Made by a program: the position numbers and the translations under genes. Source: Cercis canadensis (Eukaryota > Streptophyta > Magnoliopsida > Fabales > Fabaceae). Taken from it: DNA of 64,000 nt. How positions within the stretch are numbered: the stretch's first letter is position 1; every line of letters starts with the position of its first letter. This document shows, one piece after another, positions 1-13,441 of this stretch. Where the stretch lies: positions 115,002-179,001 of the forward strand of contig QAOA01000123.1 of assembly GCA_003255065.1 (NCBI GenBank). Direction: 5' to 3'. Below the pieces are notes generated by a model. That model was not told the origin of the DNA and did not search any database. It saw only the letters and a program-made list of their open reading frames with translations.

Positions 1-2113
1 ACAATGAGAAAATGATGTGAAGTCAAGCCCTCCATGCACGTCACCTTGAAAGTTTTTAGAGGTTGCTTAGTTTGCTTGAAAGTAATATGGAACAATGCAT
101 GAAATCGCCAATTGATGAATATTTAGTTAGTTAAGTCACAGCGACAAAAAAAAAAGGTTAGTAAAGGCTTAATTCAATGGCTATTTGTTATTCATCCCTC
201 TATGCTTAAAACTATAGCAACTAGCCCCCCCTTAGGTTTCTAACGTTGCCTATCGATTAAGATCAAGAACCCATACTTTACCCAATGAGCATGTAGAATT
301 TGCCCCAATTGTTCCTCTCCCATTAACAAATTTCAACTCTCAAACTCTATCCAAGCACAATTAAAAAAGTAGAATTTGATTCCATTCATATTCTAACTCA
401 TTAATCAACTACCCCAACATTTTACCTTTCCCGCTTGATTATCTTTAAATGGGAGGAAAGTGAATTAAAAAAAAAATTTTTGATATCAAACATTATGGTT
501 CTTATAAGTATATAAGGTATCATTAAACCTTCAAGTCATTATCACAACTACTTTATTACTATGCCCAAAAAATAAAAAATTTAATTCTAAAAAGAAAAAT
601 TAAGCACAAATGATTATCGTCAACTACTTCAAGTTCTCATCAATAACCTAATAGTTTGATTTTAAAATAAGATTGATATTACAAACTTGATGGTGATATA
701 GTATTTTGCTAATATTTGTCAAATACATACACACAGGTTTTAATTTAGTAACGGGCACGTAGGGTCTAATCTAATCACATCCCAAACCCTATATTGGTAT
801 CAATTTTTTATCTCAATATGATCTTAAACGCCATTGGGGTTCAGGAATCATATTTAAATCTGGTTCAAAAATTGACATCCCCAGTCCAGCTCAAGAAGAG
901 AGGGTGAAGGATGTATGGAGAAAAAAGAAATTTAACCTTGGCTAATTTAAATTTCAGATAATGCTATGCAGAAACCAAATGACTTAACACTTGTGTCATG
1001 TAAACTTCAGCAAATAGTTTGAGTTTTTAACTTGAAGACATTAATAGTGTTCTTATAAGAGTGAAAACAAAAACTAACATATGAAAGCATGAATCATGAC
1101 AAGATATATTAATTGTGAATTTTTACTCATTCGCCTCCATGCGTCTATTTTCATTGTTAGTAATCATACTAACAATAATCTGTTTTTATTTCATCTGCAT
1201 CCAACTTCAAAGTTTCAAGAATGAAAATTAAATCTAATAATCATGACCTGACAAAAGAATCTGGTAAGGTTTTCTCTTGTTTGGATTATTTTGTTGCTGA
1301 GAATCCGAGATTGCCGTGCACGTTTTGGGATGTGATTTATGAGATAGATTGAGTGGAGAAGAAGACCCACCAAATTGCATGGTTGATTTGAATGATAGAT
1401 AACTATAATGGTGCATGGTTTGAATAGAAGCACCATATATATCACCCTCAGCTCTCAATATTGCTTCCCAGCTTCAGCCACCTATTAGGACCTCTTGGCC
1501 GGCCATTAGGGCATCATCTCCACACCATTACACCATATGGGCCCTTCGTACCCAATCTGGGTTATAATGATCTCTTTCAGGACTCGAGTAGTGTTGACAA
1601 CAATGTTGAGCAGACTAAGTTTTATTACTGAAGTAAATGATGTTGCGCAGGCATGATGAGTATTTCATCCCATTATATGAAAGTATAATCATGATGGCCT
1701 TGTGCTTTTACTCCTCAGAATCATTCACATTTTAGGAGGTGAAAATGAAAAATGAAAACAAATGGGTATATATATAACACACTAGTAGCAAAATAAGACA
1801 CGGAATGGTAATTCCATTCCTTGATTTTATAAAAGTGGGAAGTGAGAATGCTTATTTCATGCTCTATTCTATAGAATTAATGCATTCTTTCAGACAGAAA
1901 TTAGCATTTAGGTATTTTAAACGAAACTTTGAGACAGAATTTAAGACGAACAATCGATTTCAAAAGGTTTGTTCCGTTAACATGACCATTTTGATGTTTG
2001 AGACTCAAATCCCTCTCAAACCTAAATATTTAAGTTGGAATAAATTCCTACTCAATATTCTATCCCAAATTAGCCTTTTTTCAAGTGATTTTTCAAAAAT
2101 AATAAAATTGAAC
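1..2113. other. Intergenic, no gene seen
   Basis: AT-rich DNA with homopolymer runs. The short ORFs here, including overlapping ones at 1215-1458 on the minus strand, show no recognisable domain and no sign of coding. I see no tRNA, no recognisable transposon ends and no exon with convincing splice sites. Confidence 0.6.
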
Positions 2114-2121
2114 ATTTTGAC

Positions 2122-2653
2122 TAGAGGTGTCAAAATGGGTTGGGCCCGTTGGGTTGGCCCGCCCCGTCATGCAAAAGGGTTGGGTTTGGTTAAGGTTTTG
2201 CTGGCCCGTTTGGAAGCGGGCTTCTGAGCCCGCCCCGTTTGGGTTGTGGGTTGGTGGCGGGGCGGGGCGGGTTGGGGCGGGTTGGCCCGCCAGTCTTTTT
2301 TTTTTTTTTTAATTTCTAATATTTATTATAAAAATTATGTTGTCATGTTGGTATTAATCTTCATAGACTTATTTTTTAATGATTATTTATTACTTTGTTA
2401 GACTATTTAATTAATTTTGGTCCTCTTAAATAATTTGAATTACGTGATGAAAAATTATTTATCATTAATTTGGTGTTTAACATTGATTTAAATTGTTATT
2501 AGTCACTAATTTGTTATTTTTTTTTTTTGGCAGGCTGGCCCGCCTAACCCACAACCCACAGTGGGTTGGGTTGGGTTGAGGTTTTCTCAGCCCGCCCCGC
2601 CCCGCCCCGTTTGGGTGGCGGGTTGAGGCGGGCCGGCCCGTTTGACAGCTCTA
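2122..2653. mobile_element. hAT-type MITE with perfect 8-bp target duplication
   Basis: The element starts TAGAGGTGTCAAA and ends TTTGACAGCTCTA, so the termini are imperfect inverted repeats of the TAGAG(G/C)TGTCAA type known for non-autonomous hAT elements. It is flanked on both sides by ATTTTGAC (2114-2121 and 2654-2661), an exact 8-bp duplication as expected for hAT insertion. Both arms (about 2140-2296 and 2530-2640) are strikingly GC-rich, built of GGCGGG, GGGTTGG and GCCCGCCCC blocks. They enclose an AT-rich core bounded by T runs. There is no transposase reading frame; ORFs crossing it are chance products of the repeats. Confidence 0.9.
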
Positions 2654-2682
2654 ATTTTGACACAATTAATAAGTAAATTCAA

Positions 2683-3083
2683 AGGGGATTGCTATACTAC
2701 CACCTCTTTAAAGTAGGAGTAACATTACTATCCTTTCAAAACTTCTATTTTAGACATAAATAATTATGGTTTCAGGACTCATTACAAAGCCTTGCATTAA
2801 AGTGATCCCGTATGAGTAAAAACAGTTAAACACTAGTTAAGTTACATAAATTGGGCCAAAAAAAAAAGTGTCATTCTCCATAAGTTTTTCTTCAAACTTC
2901 CCGTTTGATCCAATTTTATGTTACTTTTGTAAGTGTTTTTTGTTTTGACTCTTATTGGGTTGCTCTAATTCATGAAAACTTCGCAATGAACCCAAAATTC
3001 AAGACTAACTCGATCAAAAATGGAAGTGTTAAAGGGATATAGCACTATCCCCTTTAAAAGAGTGATAGTATAACAATTCCCTA
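2683..3083. mobile_element. Foldback MITE
   Basis: The left end (GGGGATTGCTATACTACCAC then CTCTTTAAAG) is mirrored by the right end (CTTTAAAAGAGTGATAGTAT then AACAATTCCC). The result is a hairpin element of about 400 bp with terminal repeats of at least 30 bp. Similar hairpins whose arms contain a 'gctac'/'ggtag' core lie at about 13963-14433, 32920-33340 and 34415-34773, so it may belong to the same broad family. No coding capacity is seen. Confidence 0.65.
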
Positions 3084-3732
3084 ATTTAAATGCCGACATG
3101 CATGTCATTATACCATTACCTTGACACTACTTGCAGTCGGTTGATAACACATATTACCACCATTAAAAGTCAAATATGCGTTTTAAAATTGTTGTGATTG
3201 TTGAAATTTATATACCTAAAAGCTGATAATATTTTTCTACAGTAAAAAAAAATATTAGGTTTAATTTCAGTATTTCTAACCAGAGGGAAGAGTACAAAAG
3301 ATATTTTATTTGTGTTCCCCAACATGCATATAAAATGAGATGGTCCATCCCTTCTGTTCCCCAATTACGTTATCCATAACATGTATTTAGAATTCCTATG
3401 CATAAATTCAAATACAACAGCAAAATATCGTCTCCAGAAGTAAAATTTAGAACGTCAAGAAAGATATCTGAACTCAGAACACATTGGCACCATTGCCATT
3501 GTTAATGCCTTATTGTCTCCTAGCTGAGATCAAAATGAAGAACCTCAATGAAGATCTATATATAGACAAGAAGATTAAAATAATAGTATAAGTGCGTCCA
3601 AGCTTAAATATTAAAATAATTGAAGGGGGTGTGATTTTATTATTATTTATGTGTAAAACTAAGATGTAAATTTTGACCTGGTATCAATTGACTTGCATGA
3701 ACGACTTGAATCAGAACACCTCTCCCCATTAA
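3084..3732. other. Intergenic, nothing recognised
   Basis: AT-rich sequence without a supported gene or clear repeat. The small minus-strand ORF at 3170-3364 has no recognisable feature. Confidence 0.5.
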
Positions 3733-4247
3733 ACAACTTGAACTTTTTGGTCTCCCTTCTTTAAAAATGAACTATTGAATCCTTCTGTATTCATAAAATG
3801 TACAATTTTGATCTTTTTGTTTTTAAGTCAAAATTTTTAGGTTTATTTCAAGGTTTAAAGTTTTCTGATTCATAATCCCACTGTTCAGATTGAAGAGCTA
3901 TATCTTATGAACCTCCTTACTAAATTTCAGCTCGATCTAACAGTTAATAAGTCTAGATCTTTGGTTAGATGAAAACTTATAGTTTTGGTATTTTGGGCTG
4001 AGTCCCACTGTTAAATTGAGCTGAAATTTAATTGAGATGTTCATAAAACGTAGCTCTTCAATCTGAACAGTGGGATTATGAATCAAAGAACCTTACACTT
4101 TGAAATAAATCTAAGAATTTTGACTTAAAGACAAAATGACTAAAATTATACATTTTATGAATATAGAGGGACTCAATAATTTATTTTTAGAAAAAGGAGA
4201 CCAAAAAGTTCAAGTTGTTAAAATAAGATGACCAAAATTATAATTAA
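3733..4247. mobile_element. Long-arm foldback element, copy 1
   Basis: The two halves are reverse complements over about 230 bp each. AACAACTTGAACTTTTTGGT on the left mirrors ACCAAAAAGTTCAAGTTGTT on the right. TTCATAAAATGTACAATTTT, GTCAAAATTTTTAGGTTTAT and CCACTGTTCAGATTGAAGAG have matching mirrors in order. The right end runs about 20 bp further outward (AAAATAAGATGACCAAAATT), so the left tip is probably lost. A second copy is at 27725-28132, upstream of the NLR gene. Confidence 0.8.
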
Positions 4248-6007
4248 GCATTCTATTTATAGTAGTTATACTTTTCAAAATTAATAATATTTGATAGAAA
4301 TGCATGTACTATCTATATACTGATATCTTGACTTGCATGAAAATGCTTCTTAACCGAGCAATTTTATAACATTTATTATTGTACTAGGTTTTTCTTTGTC
4401 AATAGATAAACAAAGTTCGATTTTCTTGTTAGATATATTTAGGGAATAAAAATTAAAACTTAGGACTAAATTTTGAGGTCGATTCTGTTATGTGTGCTAA
4501 TAAATATATAATAAAAATTAATAAAATATAAATTAATATATTACGTTATATATAGAAGAAAATCAAGAAGAATAGATGAAAGATACATGCTAACTCTACA
4601 ACCATATACTGTTAGCAATAAGTTTCTGCATTAATGATGAAAAGTGCATGTGATATAGCCCTATTGTCATGCTTTCAGCTGCCCATTTTTGTTAGGTGTC
4701 CAATCGTCAATCCTTCACCTGCCCATTTTCACTTTTTCTTTAATTGAAAAAACGAATATTGCTGTAATCTTTGACTAATACTAACTAGAAGATCCTGATT
4801 TTCCAGAAATTGGTATGATTACAAGATTTGCATGCTCATTGAGTCAACAGGAACATGAAGCAACAGAGAGAAGCAAACCCACTGAAACTGAGTTTGAGAA
4901 TCTAAACTGCACACATGGGAATATGAGAAATAACGTGGATCCCAAATTATATTTTGTATTTTCTGAAAGCAAAAAAAATCAGCCAAAGGGTGATGAAATT
5001 AAAAGACTCCCAGGATCGAGCAATAGGAAAAAGAGTCAGATTTTTCACTATGATTTTATTCGGTTTAACAGTTTGGTACACTTCTCTATATGTTACTGCA
5101 ATTATTTGACTTCCTTTTCTTCTTTTCTAATAGCTTATGTAGCAAAGTAATTGATCATCTTGTATTTAATTCACTCGTGTCAATGAAATATAACACTTAA
5201 AATTGAATTAATTAAACTCAGTGTTTAATCATTGATATGTCCTCTTGAGAACCTCTAACAAATTAATTGCTTACGATACAAATCTTCAATATAATAACAT
5301 TATGGAGGGTGGTTTATATTAGTAAATTCATAAGGAAGAGAAGAAAAAATATGAGTTGGTTATTTCTTTAAGTATGAAGACAAGTCTATGATTGAAAGCC
5401 AAATATTTGAAAATATAATTATTGTGCTGATAAAGGAGGAGATAGGTAAGGACAGAATAGTTATAGGCAACGGGTAGAAGCATTTATGGTACACTATGAT
5501 TTCATGTGTTGCCCCAAATATTGACAATTATAAATTCGTACATGAAATTGATACCCGAAAATTGCAATGGGGGGCCACACTTTTTGCATGGAACACATAT
5601 ATAGTTGCACCAAAGTAATAATTGAGATAATTAATATTAGAATTTAAGGTTAAGTTAATGCATCACCTGCCACTTTTGCATGCCAGTACTCTGTACTCAA
5701 ATCACAGATATGAAACTATATGATTTATGTAAGCCACCCAGTCACCTTATCAATGTGTTTTTGAACTTAGCCCCACAAATCAAGCACACCCCTGCTACGT
5801 TTGATGCAATTATGAGACTCTCTAGTCCCTATTCAACTCAATAATACTATACGTATTTGATAAAGAATTTCCTACAATAGTTTGTACCTTCGCACATTTT
5901 TTTATGGGTTAAATTGAAAACTAATTCAATGCAAAAACCGTATTAAAAAAAATATTCTTTGAAGATTAAAGATATACTATTTTTAGAAAAGAGAATATTT
6001 GATCATA
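4248..6007. other. Intergenic, no gene seen
   Basis: AT-rich stretch. A 111-codon + strand ORF at 4815-5150 exists, but it has no recognisable domain, no plausible splice context and low-complexity ends, so I do not call it a gene. Confidence 0.5.
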
Positions 6008-6019
6008 ATGCTACTTGCA

Positions 6020-6340
6020 GCCAACACAAGTTGGCTTAGTTGGTCAAATGGATCCATGGCTTAAGGCTCAACACCTTCTAGGTGTCGAGTTCGAGCCCCC
6101 TGCAATCAAAAGTCCTACTTGGTGGGCAACCATCATCAGTGCGATCTCTTGACGCCAAAAGGTTAGTTGAGTAGTCTCTTTTATTGGCCAAAAAAAATGT
6201 CTTGGAGGTAATCCTTTGGGCTGAGCCTCTGTCTGCCCCCTCGTGGGATTCCAGGCATGTCACTGGTGTCTTGAACGTACGATAGTATTGTAATAACATA
6301 TCTTTACTACCATTTTGGTTACCAAAAAAAAATAATGCTT
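6020..6340 (+). mobile_element. tRNA-derived SINE with target duplications
   Basis: Near the 5' end is a polymerase III A box (TGGCTTAGTTGG, about 6032-6043). About 45 bp later comes a B box (GAGTTCGAGCCCC, about 6088-6100), the arrangement of a tRNA-related SINE. The unit ends in an A-rich tail. It is flanked by direct copies of ATGCTACTTGCA at 6008-6019 and 6341-6352, consistent with target-primed insertion. ORFs inside it (for example 6078-6299 minus) are incidental. Confidence 0.88.
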
Positions 6341-6352
6341 ATGCTACTTGCA

Positions 6353-7789
6353 TACTAATTACCTTATGCTACCACATACTGTGCTAAGTAGCAATATTAG
6401 AATTTAACTAGACCTACCAAAACTATACAAGATACTATTGAAATCAAATTTGACTGCTTAAAATAAAAAATGTGAGGTAGTGTGATATTAACAATTTGCA
6501 GTTAGCATTTCTCATGATCTTATGCCTCTCCTTTTTAAATAATACTACTTATACCCTACTTAGATTCACATTACCCAATACTCATAATAACACAATTAAC
6601 AAAATATGAGTCTAATAGAAGAAAGTTTAAACAAAATCAATTAAGTTTGATTTGTGCTAACTATGGAAATATACAATAATATAAGAATAACTAGTATATA
6701 AATAACATTACTCTATTTTCAAAATTTTCTTATATGATACAACAAATATACTTTTACACTTTTGCTACCTACCACATTAAGACTTTGCTAATTGAATTAA
6801 CACCTTAACTTTATTTCTCTATTTTTATAACAATATATATATATATATATATAATCGTACTTTATTCTGTTCATATGTGCATGTGTACGTGTGTGTCTGA
6901 AGTACTATTTTTACATTTAATATTATTATTTCTAGTTTGTCTACTTTAATGTAATAAACATAGTACATAGTTGGGACTTCTGTAGTACTAGCAGGCTTTG
7001 GGTAGAAAATTAAAGAGATAATCATATCCCTAAGGTTCTTTCCTTTTCTTCCCTACCCTACCAAATAGAGAAAGAATAAAGAGGGAATAGAAATCCGAAA
7101 ACACATTCCACCTTTTATTTTAAACTTATCCACACCATCATGTGGCAAATTTGTTTCAAATTTATAAAACCTAAGAAAGAAACATTTTTAGGGATCTGAG
7201 AACCCACAACATGGTTCATCTTTCTGTTGAGACTTTCCACTTTGATGTCTCTAATTGATGATCGTCTATGTTCTGCTGCTGATAATATATAAAAATACAA
7301 AATTTTAATTTATTCATATAACCATTATCATGATAATGATATCATTTTTCATTTACATAAAACAAAAATCGTCATGCTGATGTATGAACTATGCAGTAGA
7401 GAAGAAGTGAACAAATTGAAGAAAAAAAAAAAGTTATATATGCAAAGGAGAATGGCGATGTGGGGGTGCATGGTATGTACCTTTTAGAGACGCATTCACA
7501 TGGTGGTCAGAACCTTCCCCCCAACTAGAGCGTATGGTCCACAGCCACTTGGAAATTCGATTCTCCAGCTCTAAAATCTAAATTATTTTATTTTATTTCA
7601 TAGTCTTGAGCTAGAATCCAATGTTTATCTAAAAATCTACTGTATATTAAAGTCTGATAATATTGGATGGTCATTTTCATGAAAGCAGTCAAATGTGTAT
7701 CAATTCTACCATGATGTGATGTACAATATGATTTCAACACCTAAAACTTATTCTATTTGAATGATTAATTATTGAAAAAATTATTAATG
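6353..7789. other. Intergenic with (AT)n microsatellite
   Basis: Contains an (AT)n run at about 6832-6852. No gene is seen. The minus-strand ORFs at 6825-7025 and 7115-7300 lie on simple repeats or AT-rich DNA and show no domain. Confidence 0.5.
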
Positions 7790-7938
7790 AACGCAATTGT
7801 GATATTTTCAAGAAAAATTGATGTATCAAATATTAATTCAAAATTATAGGTAAATTAGAATATNAACGCAATTATGATATTTTCAAGAAAAATTGATGTA
7901 TCAAATATTAATTCAAAATTATAGGTAAATTAGAATAT
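7790..7938. repeat. 74-bp direct duplication around a single N
   Basis: Positions 7790-7863 and 7865-7938 are the same 74-bp sequence with one visible difference (g/a). They are separated only by N at 7864. This looks like two overlapping contig ends left uncollapsed rather than a real tandem repeat. Confidence 0.85.
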
Positions 7939-8206
7939 GATGTATTCTTTCCCAAAATATAGATTTTCATATTTTAAAATTAGAAAAGTAAGTAAGTGTG
8001 ATTAAAATGATCATTTTCAAAGATCCAAGTAATACTAAAAAATGAGTATTTTGATCAACTTCTTGAACTTTGAAATACTAAAGTGATACAAAAAATCTTT
8101 TAAGGGTCCAAATAATTTTTGTTGTATCTTTTAGGAACTAATATGACATTTTACTCTTATGATGAGTGTGTTTGGATAGAGAAGCTCTTTTAAAAAAAGC
8201 ATTTTG

Positions 8207-8241
<35 letters not shown>

Positions 8242-9758
8242 TGGATGCGCGTCTAAAAAATTTTAAAGCACTTATAAAATTATAAATTGGGGCAATATAA
8301 TCTTAGGTCATCCTATCCAACTTTCAGGCATTAAGATATGAGCTTCTGTCGCTTCAACTTTAGTAAAAGCCCATACCATTGACCAGTCTAATTAAAAAAT
8401 AAATAAAATTGTTTCTTACCTGTTACATCAAATATATTCCTTTCTTACCTTTCTATATTGTCTTTCAAATATTATGATTTGTAATAATTTTAAAAATATT
8501 TTAATCTTTTTCTACATTACAGCTTTTCTAATATTATGAATTCATATCGTTTTCAACAACTAATTCATGAACAATATTTGTAGCACAACAAATTGTAAAA
8601 GAATACAATATTCATCAACAAGCTTAAATCAGATTCTTCTCATAAGTAAGAGATTTTTTTTATTAGATAGACGGAACTAAATTTTTTAGTTAAAGATATA
8701 AAAATATAAAAAATTAAATCTAAAATCTTAATCTTTTCAAAAACTTTTGAATCAGTGATATTAAATGTGCTTGTGTTCATAAGGAAGAGATTACATGACT
8801 ATAAAATCTCTTACTAAACGATCTCTCAAGCATGATAACATTTATTGCAAGAAAATCACTCGTGGATAATATGTGCATGTGAAAAGATGCCCGACTATCA
8901 TATAAGGATCTCTAAATTCTAACTTCCTTTGGCATGTGATCCATGTCATTACAGGTCAACACACAGTTTTCTCCCATTTAAGTATAGAATTTCTTTTTCC
9001 TATTATGAACATGTAGAAGTTCAAGAAGATTCCCTACCCAGCAATTTATAACAATTAGTCCATTTCACATGGAAGAATACCATTATTTCACATGTTTAGG
9101 GATATGAGAAAACCATCAAAAACTAGTGAAGAAAGTGATAGGAAAAGCTTGATCAAACCACATATTTGCGAATAAAAAATTATTTTGCCCCATTGCCATA
9201 TATTGCCCTAGGCCTTATCTCACCCAAATCATGCAGCACATGACCTCAAAGGTGCTAGGAGTTTTGCTTGGAAAATGTAGTAGATTTCTACCTAACTGAA
9301 TTAGCCACTAATAAAACTAGGAGTCAACATCAGAGTCTTCTACTCTATGGTTGTTGTACTCATTGTTATGAAATGATAATGCAACCATATAAAAAAGCAT
9401 ATTTAGTATGATACTTTATGGTAGTTGGTTCAATTAATAAATTATCATAATGCATAAAAACAATGATTCAAGATTAAATCTTACTTTTGGTGCAAACGAA
9501 GATTACTTCAACTTATAAGGATTGAAACACTTCGCTTGCAAGCTTAGGTTCAAGTTTTATTACCAACAATTCCTCTTCAGTAGGTAATTTGTAAGTACCA
9601 CGATAAATTTTCGTTGAGATATGTACGTAGCATGCACTAGCTTTGGAATAAGTTAACTTCTTTTCATCCTAAATTTTTTTGTACTAAAATAAAAAAAATA
9701 AAAAAAAAATCATACTTTTGGTTTAAGGGGCAAAAGAAAACCTGCCATATACTCGAAA
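7939..9758. other. Intergenic with (TA)n microsatellite
   Basis: A (TA)n tract lies at about 8208-8238, next to sequence reading 'tgtttggat' on both sides, which may be a small hairpin element. No gene is supported. Confidence 0.5.
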
Positions 9759-10206
9759 ATTCTCGTCTTATCATTTACACTCTAAATTTATGGTGGAAAA
9801 AAGATGTTGTGTGTTTCTCACTTCCACTAGCTGATTGTCTTAATCAGTTAACAAAATAGAAGTCACCATCACAATTTAATACACTAATACTCTTTGTTAT
9901 GAGATAATTCTCGTCTTATCATTTACACTCTAAATTTATCATGGAAAAAAGATGTTGTGTGTTTCTGACTTCCACTAGATGATTATCTTAATCAGTTAAC
10001 AAAATAGAAGTCACCATCACAATTTAATACACTAATACTCTTTGTTATGAGATAATTCTCGTCTTATCATTTACACTCTAAATTTATTGTGGAAAAAAGA
10101 TGTTGTGTGTTTCTCACTTCCACTAGCTGATTATCTTAATCAGTTAGCAAAATAGGAGTCACCATCACAATTTAATGCACTAATACTCTTTGTTATGAGA
10201 TAATTC
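9759..10206. repeat. Minisatellite, three copies of a 148-bp unit
   Basis: The unit beginning ATTCTCGTCTTATC starts at 9759, 9907 and 10055, giving a constant period of 148 bp. Copies differ at only a few positions (for example ATGGTGG, ATCATGG, ATTGTGG near unit position 36). Each unit has an inverted pair, CTGATTGTCTTAATCAG or close variants. No N lies nearby, so this array appears genuine, unlike the N-flanked duplications. Confidence 0.9.
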
Positions 10207-13027
10207 AACTTAGTACAGCACAGTCACCAATGTTCTTATCTCGTATCTCCACTTTCGAATTTTGCATGGAATGGATAAGAGGTTTTGTGCTTTACACATT
10301 CCCTTTTCCTATTTTTTCAACGGGATAAATATTACTCTATACATTTAACTATGAGTAATTAATGATGTTCAGTCAAGCCACATGATTCACAATTATTTCA
10401 ATTTTTGCTTTAATACCAAAAGTTAAAAAAATTATCGATTCCAATTCATTCAAATTACATTAAAAGATGAACACAATAAATCTACTTTGGGGATTTTTAC
10501 AATTTTTCCATTTTTTTTTTCAATAACTAAGTAGTAGAGATTTATATCTAAGACATCCTGCAAATTACTATTATTTTTTTTTTTTGGCTTTTTTCCTGAA
10601 GCCAAACATGTAGATGAATCCTCAAATCTGAACTGTAGGAAATCATAAGCTTCAAGTTCAAGCTAGCTCAAACTCATATTAAAGTCCAAAATTCACATAG
10701 CTATCAAGGATGAGAAGAAGAAGAAAAGAGGGTCATTCTCATCAGAAATTTAGTGCAAGCATCTTGGTGAGTAGCCATTTATAGCATTGACAGAAATGGC
10801 TCCTATGAGTGTCTTGGGGACCAAAACTTGATCAATTGTCACAAATAAATTAGAAAGATGTGTGTATTTGGGGTCCTAAATGAGAGGTCAGTTTCTATAC
10901 TTCTCAATATATACCAGCACTGGTTCGTCTCTTATCTCAATTCACTTTATCTGTGTAGTCATCTATCACCAATTATTAAAAGCATAATATTCCTAAGCTT
11001 CAAACTAAGCTTTGGATATATATAAACCTATATTGCCCAACCCAAAAGGATGTTTAATGAAGCCTCTTTATCTTTTTTGTGAAGTATATATGACCCAATT
11101 TATGTCTACATGGTGACCTCCCAATAATTCTTCTTATTTTTGAAGCATTTTTTTGGATTAACTTTTAAATAAATTATAGACATTAATTTTGTGTAAGCAT
11201 GATGCAAGTAAAGAATATTTTACCACTATCTAGCTAGTACAAGAAATATACATAGTCTTAATATCAGCAATAGAAGTAAACCATGAGTAATAATAGTTTA
11301 ATTAATGATGTACTCATCTCTAAAGTTGTAAACTTTTTTTTATATATAACACATATATGTTCACTCTCTTTGTTCTAGGTCCCTATGAAATATGAACCTA
11401 TAACCTTTATGACAAAGCATTTTGCCCTAAATCATGGTGGTAGTTATAGATTTGCTTATGTTTGTATATATAATTAAGCAGCACCAAAAAAAGCTTTTGG
11501 TGTATAAACGACCTAATGTATAGACTCTTATATAATTATGAGTTTCTAGTATAAGGGAAGTTTTAATAACTCAAGTTCAAAACGTAATTTTGTTTAACCC
11601 TGATTAGCTAATTAAGTATGATTGTTCAAAACAACTCCCCTATATAGTGTTTATATAATGATTACAACTATGAATTTGTAATGTAATATACCTTATAAAA
11701 GAAATCAGTCGATTTGAAGTTCAAATCCATACGTTTCTTAATTGAAAACATAATTAGCTAATTAAAGAATTTTCCCCAAATTTTTTTTCTTTCTATATAT
11801 GTATATGTACAACATTTTATAGTTTTGTTTTCGTTCACAAACAACAATCATATAAAACAGGCAATTTTATAGAAATGGTCCCTACATTTTTAATGTGAGA
11901 CTAATCCTTGTTCAGGTTTCGACATATATCCTAGCTACTAATACTTTTAGTGAGATTTAAATTTTTAACATTATCTCATGATTCACTTTTATATAAAATT
12001 CAGTTTGTTAATTCTGTCACATCTGATAGTTTTATAAAGTGTATATAAAGCTTCATTTTCCTGTTTGAGATAGAATTTTAATTATGGAAATGAGCCTTTG
12101 TCTATTCTCTTTCCTTCCATCTCCCATCACCATTCACTTTTATCCTCAACAAAGGGTTTTTTTTTTATTTATACCCTAAATAGAAGTTGAATACACATTT
12201 TTTTAGGGTAAACCATTTCTTTCCTTTCCATTTTCTTTTAAAGTAAAAGCTCTAAGAATATATCCTTCTTATGCTTCATTTGACTATGACCATGATCCCA
12301 TTCATTTGAGGAAAGAGACCTCCACAATAATGAAATAAGGCATTTAAACACAATTCAAGTGTGAAGGAATAATGGGATTAAGGGTAAACATCTTAAACTA
12401 AGACTCTTGAAATAAAACCAACCCTCTATTTAATTTGAATATAAATGTATCAGAAAGAAATTTAATCCAAATATTCTATTAGAGAAAGAGAGAAACAATA
12501 TGAGTGTTACTTAGTTATATGGCCTTACATGAAGTTGAAAGTGAAAAAGTAAAGTGATTAGTGGGGTTATCAAGTACTCCCTCCTATAAGTCCACCACAC
12601 CTAGACTCTTAAAAAGGCATTTTCCGTCTTTGGGTTGATGTACTGGCCCCCAATCTCACCCCTTACGCTTTCTAGTTATCTATTTGTTTCAAGATTCCTC
12701 TATGGTTATTATAATAGCCAATTTAGCCCAAAAGCATGGTGATAGAAAGTCTCCACTAACTCTTTGATGATTACAATTTTAATTCCCATATGAACGACGA
12801 TATATCATATATTTGTTTTAAACTAATTTTTTCTTTTTTTTTAGACTTTTCAAATTTCTCATTCTCCTTTACAAAAGAATTTAATAAAGAAAAACGATTC
12901 GCCAATTTGTAATCCAATTTCTTTTTTTTCAAGAGCCTGACATCGCATCTTTATCTACACAAGAAAGTCAAGGCAAAAAAAAATAAAATGAAACTGAAGG
13001 TATTTTTAACACTTTAAAGTGTTTTGT
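10207..13027. other. Intergenic, nothing recognised
   Basis: AT-rich DNA with many homopolymer runs. I find no long ORF, RNA gene or clear transposon terminus. Confidence 0.5.
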
Positions 13028-13052
13028 TATATATATATATATATATATATAT
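13028..13052. repeat. (TA)n microsatellite
   Basis: Uninterrupted AT dinucleotide tract. A similar tract lies at about 13418-13440, directly before the MITE at 13442. Confidence 0.9.
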
Positions 13053-13441
13053 ACATACGGGGTAAGACTTGTCACACTTATACCTTTGAATAACTTTTTG
13101 CAGAATATAAATTTTATAGATTCAACCGTTGAATTAAAAAAATTTATAGGAGAGATCATGCTCATAAAATTTGATAATTGATTAGTACTCCATTGAATTA
13201 TTTAATTGTAACGGATAGCAAAAATTTTAAAATATAACTAAATATCATCAATTAGGTTAGATACTTAGAAATTTTTTAAACATGTAAAATTTTACATGTA
13301 TAATCAACAAAATAGTATAACATGATTCAATAGTTGGATTTGTGAAATTCATCTCATAGAAATTGTTATTGAAAGATGTAAGTGTTCAAGTCTTACACCC
13401 GTTGTAAGTTAATGCCACTATATATATATATATATATATAT

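Noticed and set aside
4815-5150. 111-codon + strand ORF
   Set aside because: No domain, no homology I recognise, low-complexity C-terminus, no splice partners; likely chance in AT-rich DNA.
9759-10206. CRISPR-like array
   Set aside because: Plant DNA; the whole 148-bp unit is repeated with no unique spacers, so it is a minisatellite.
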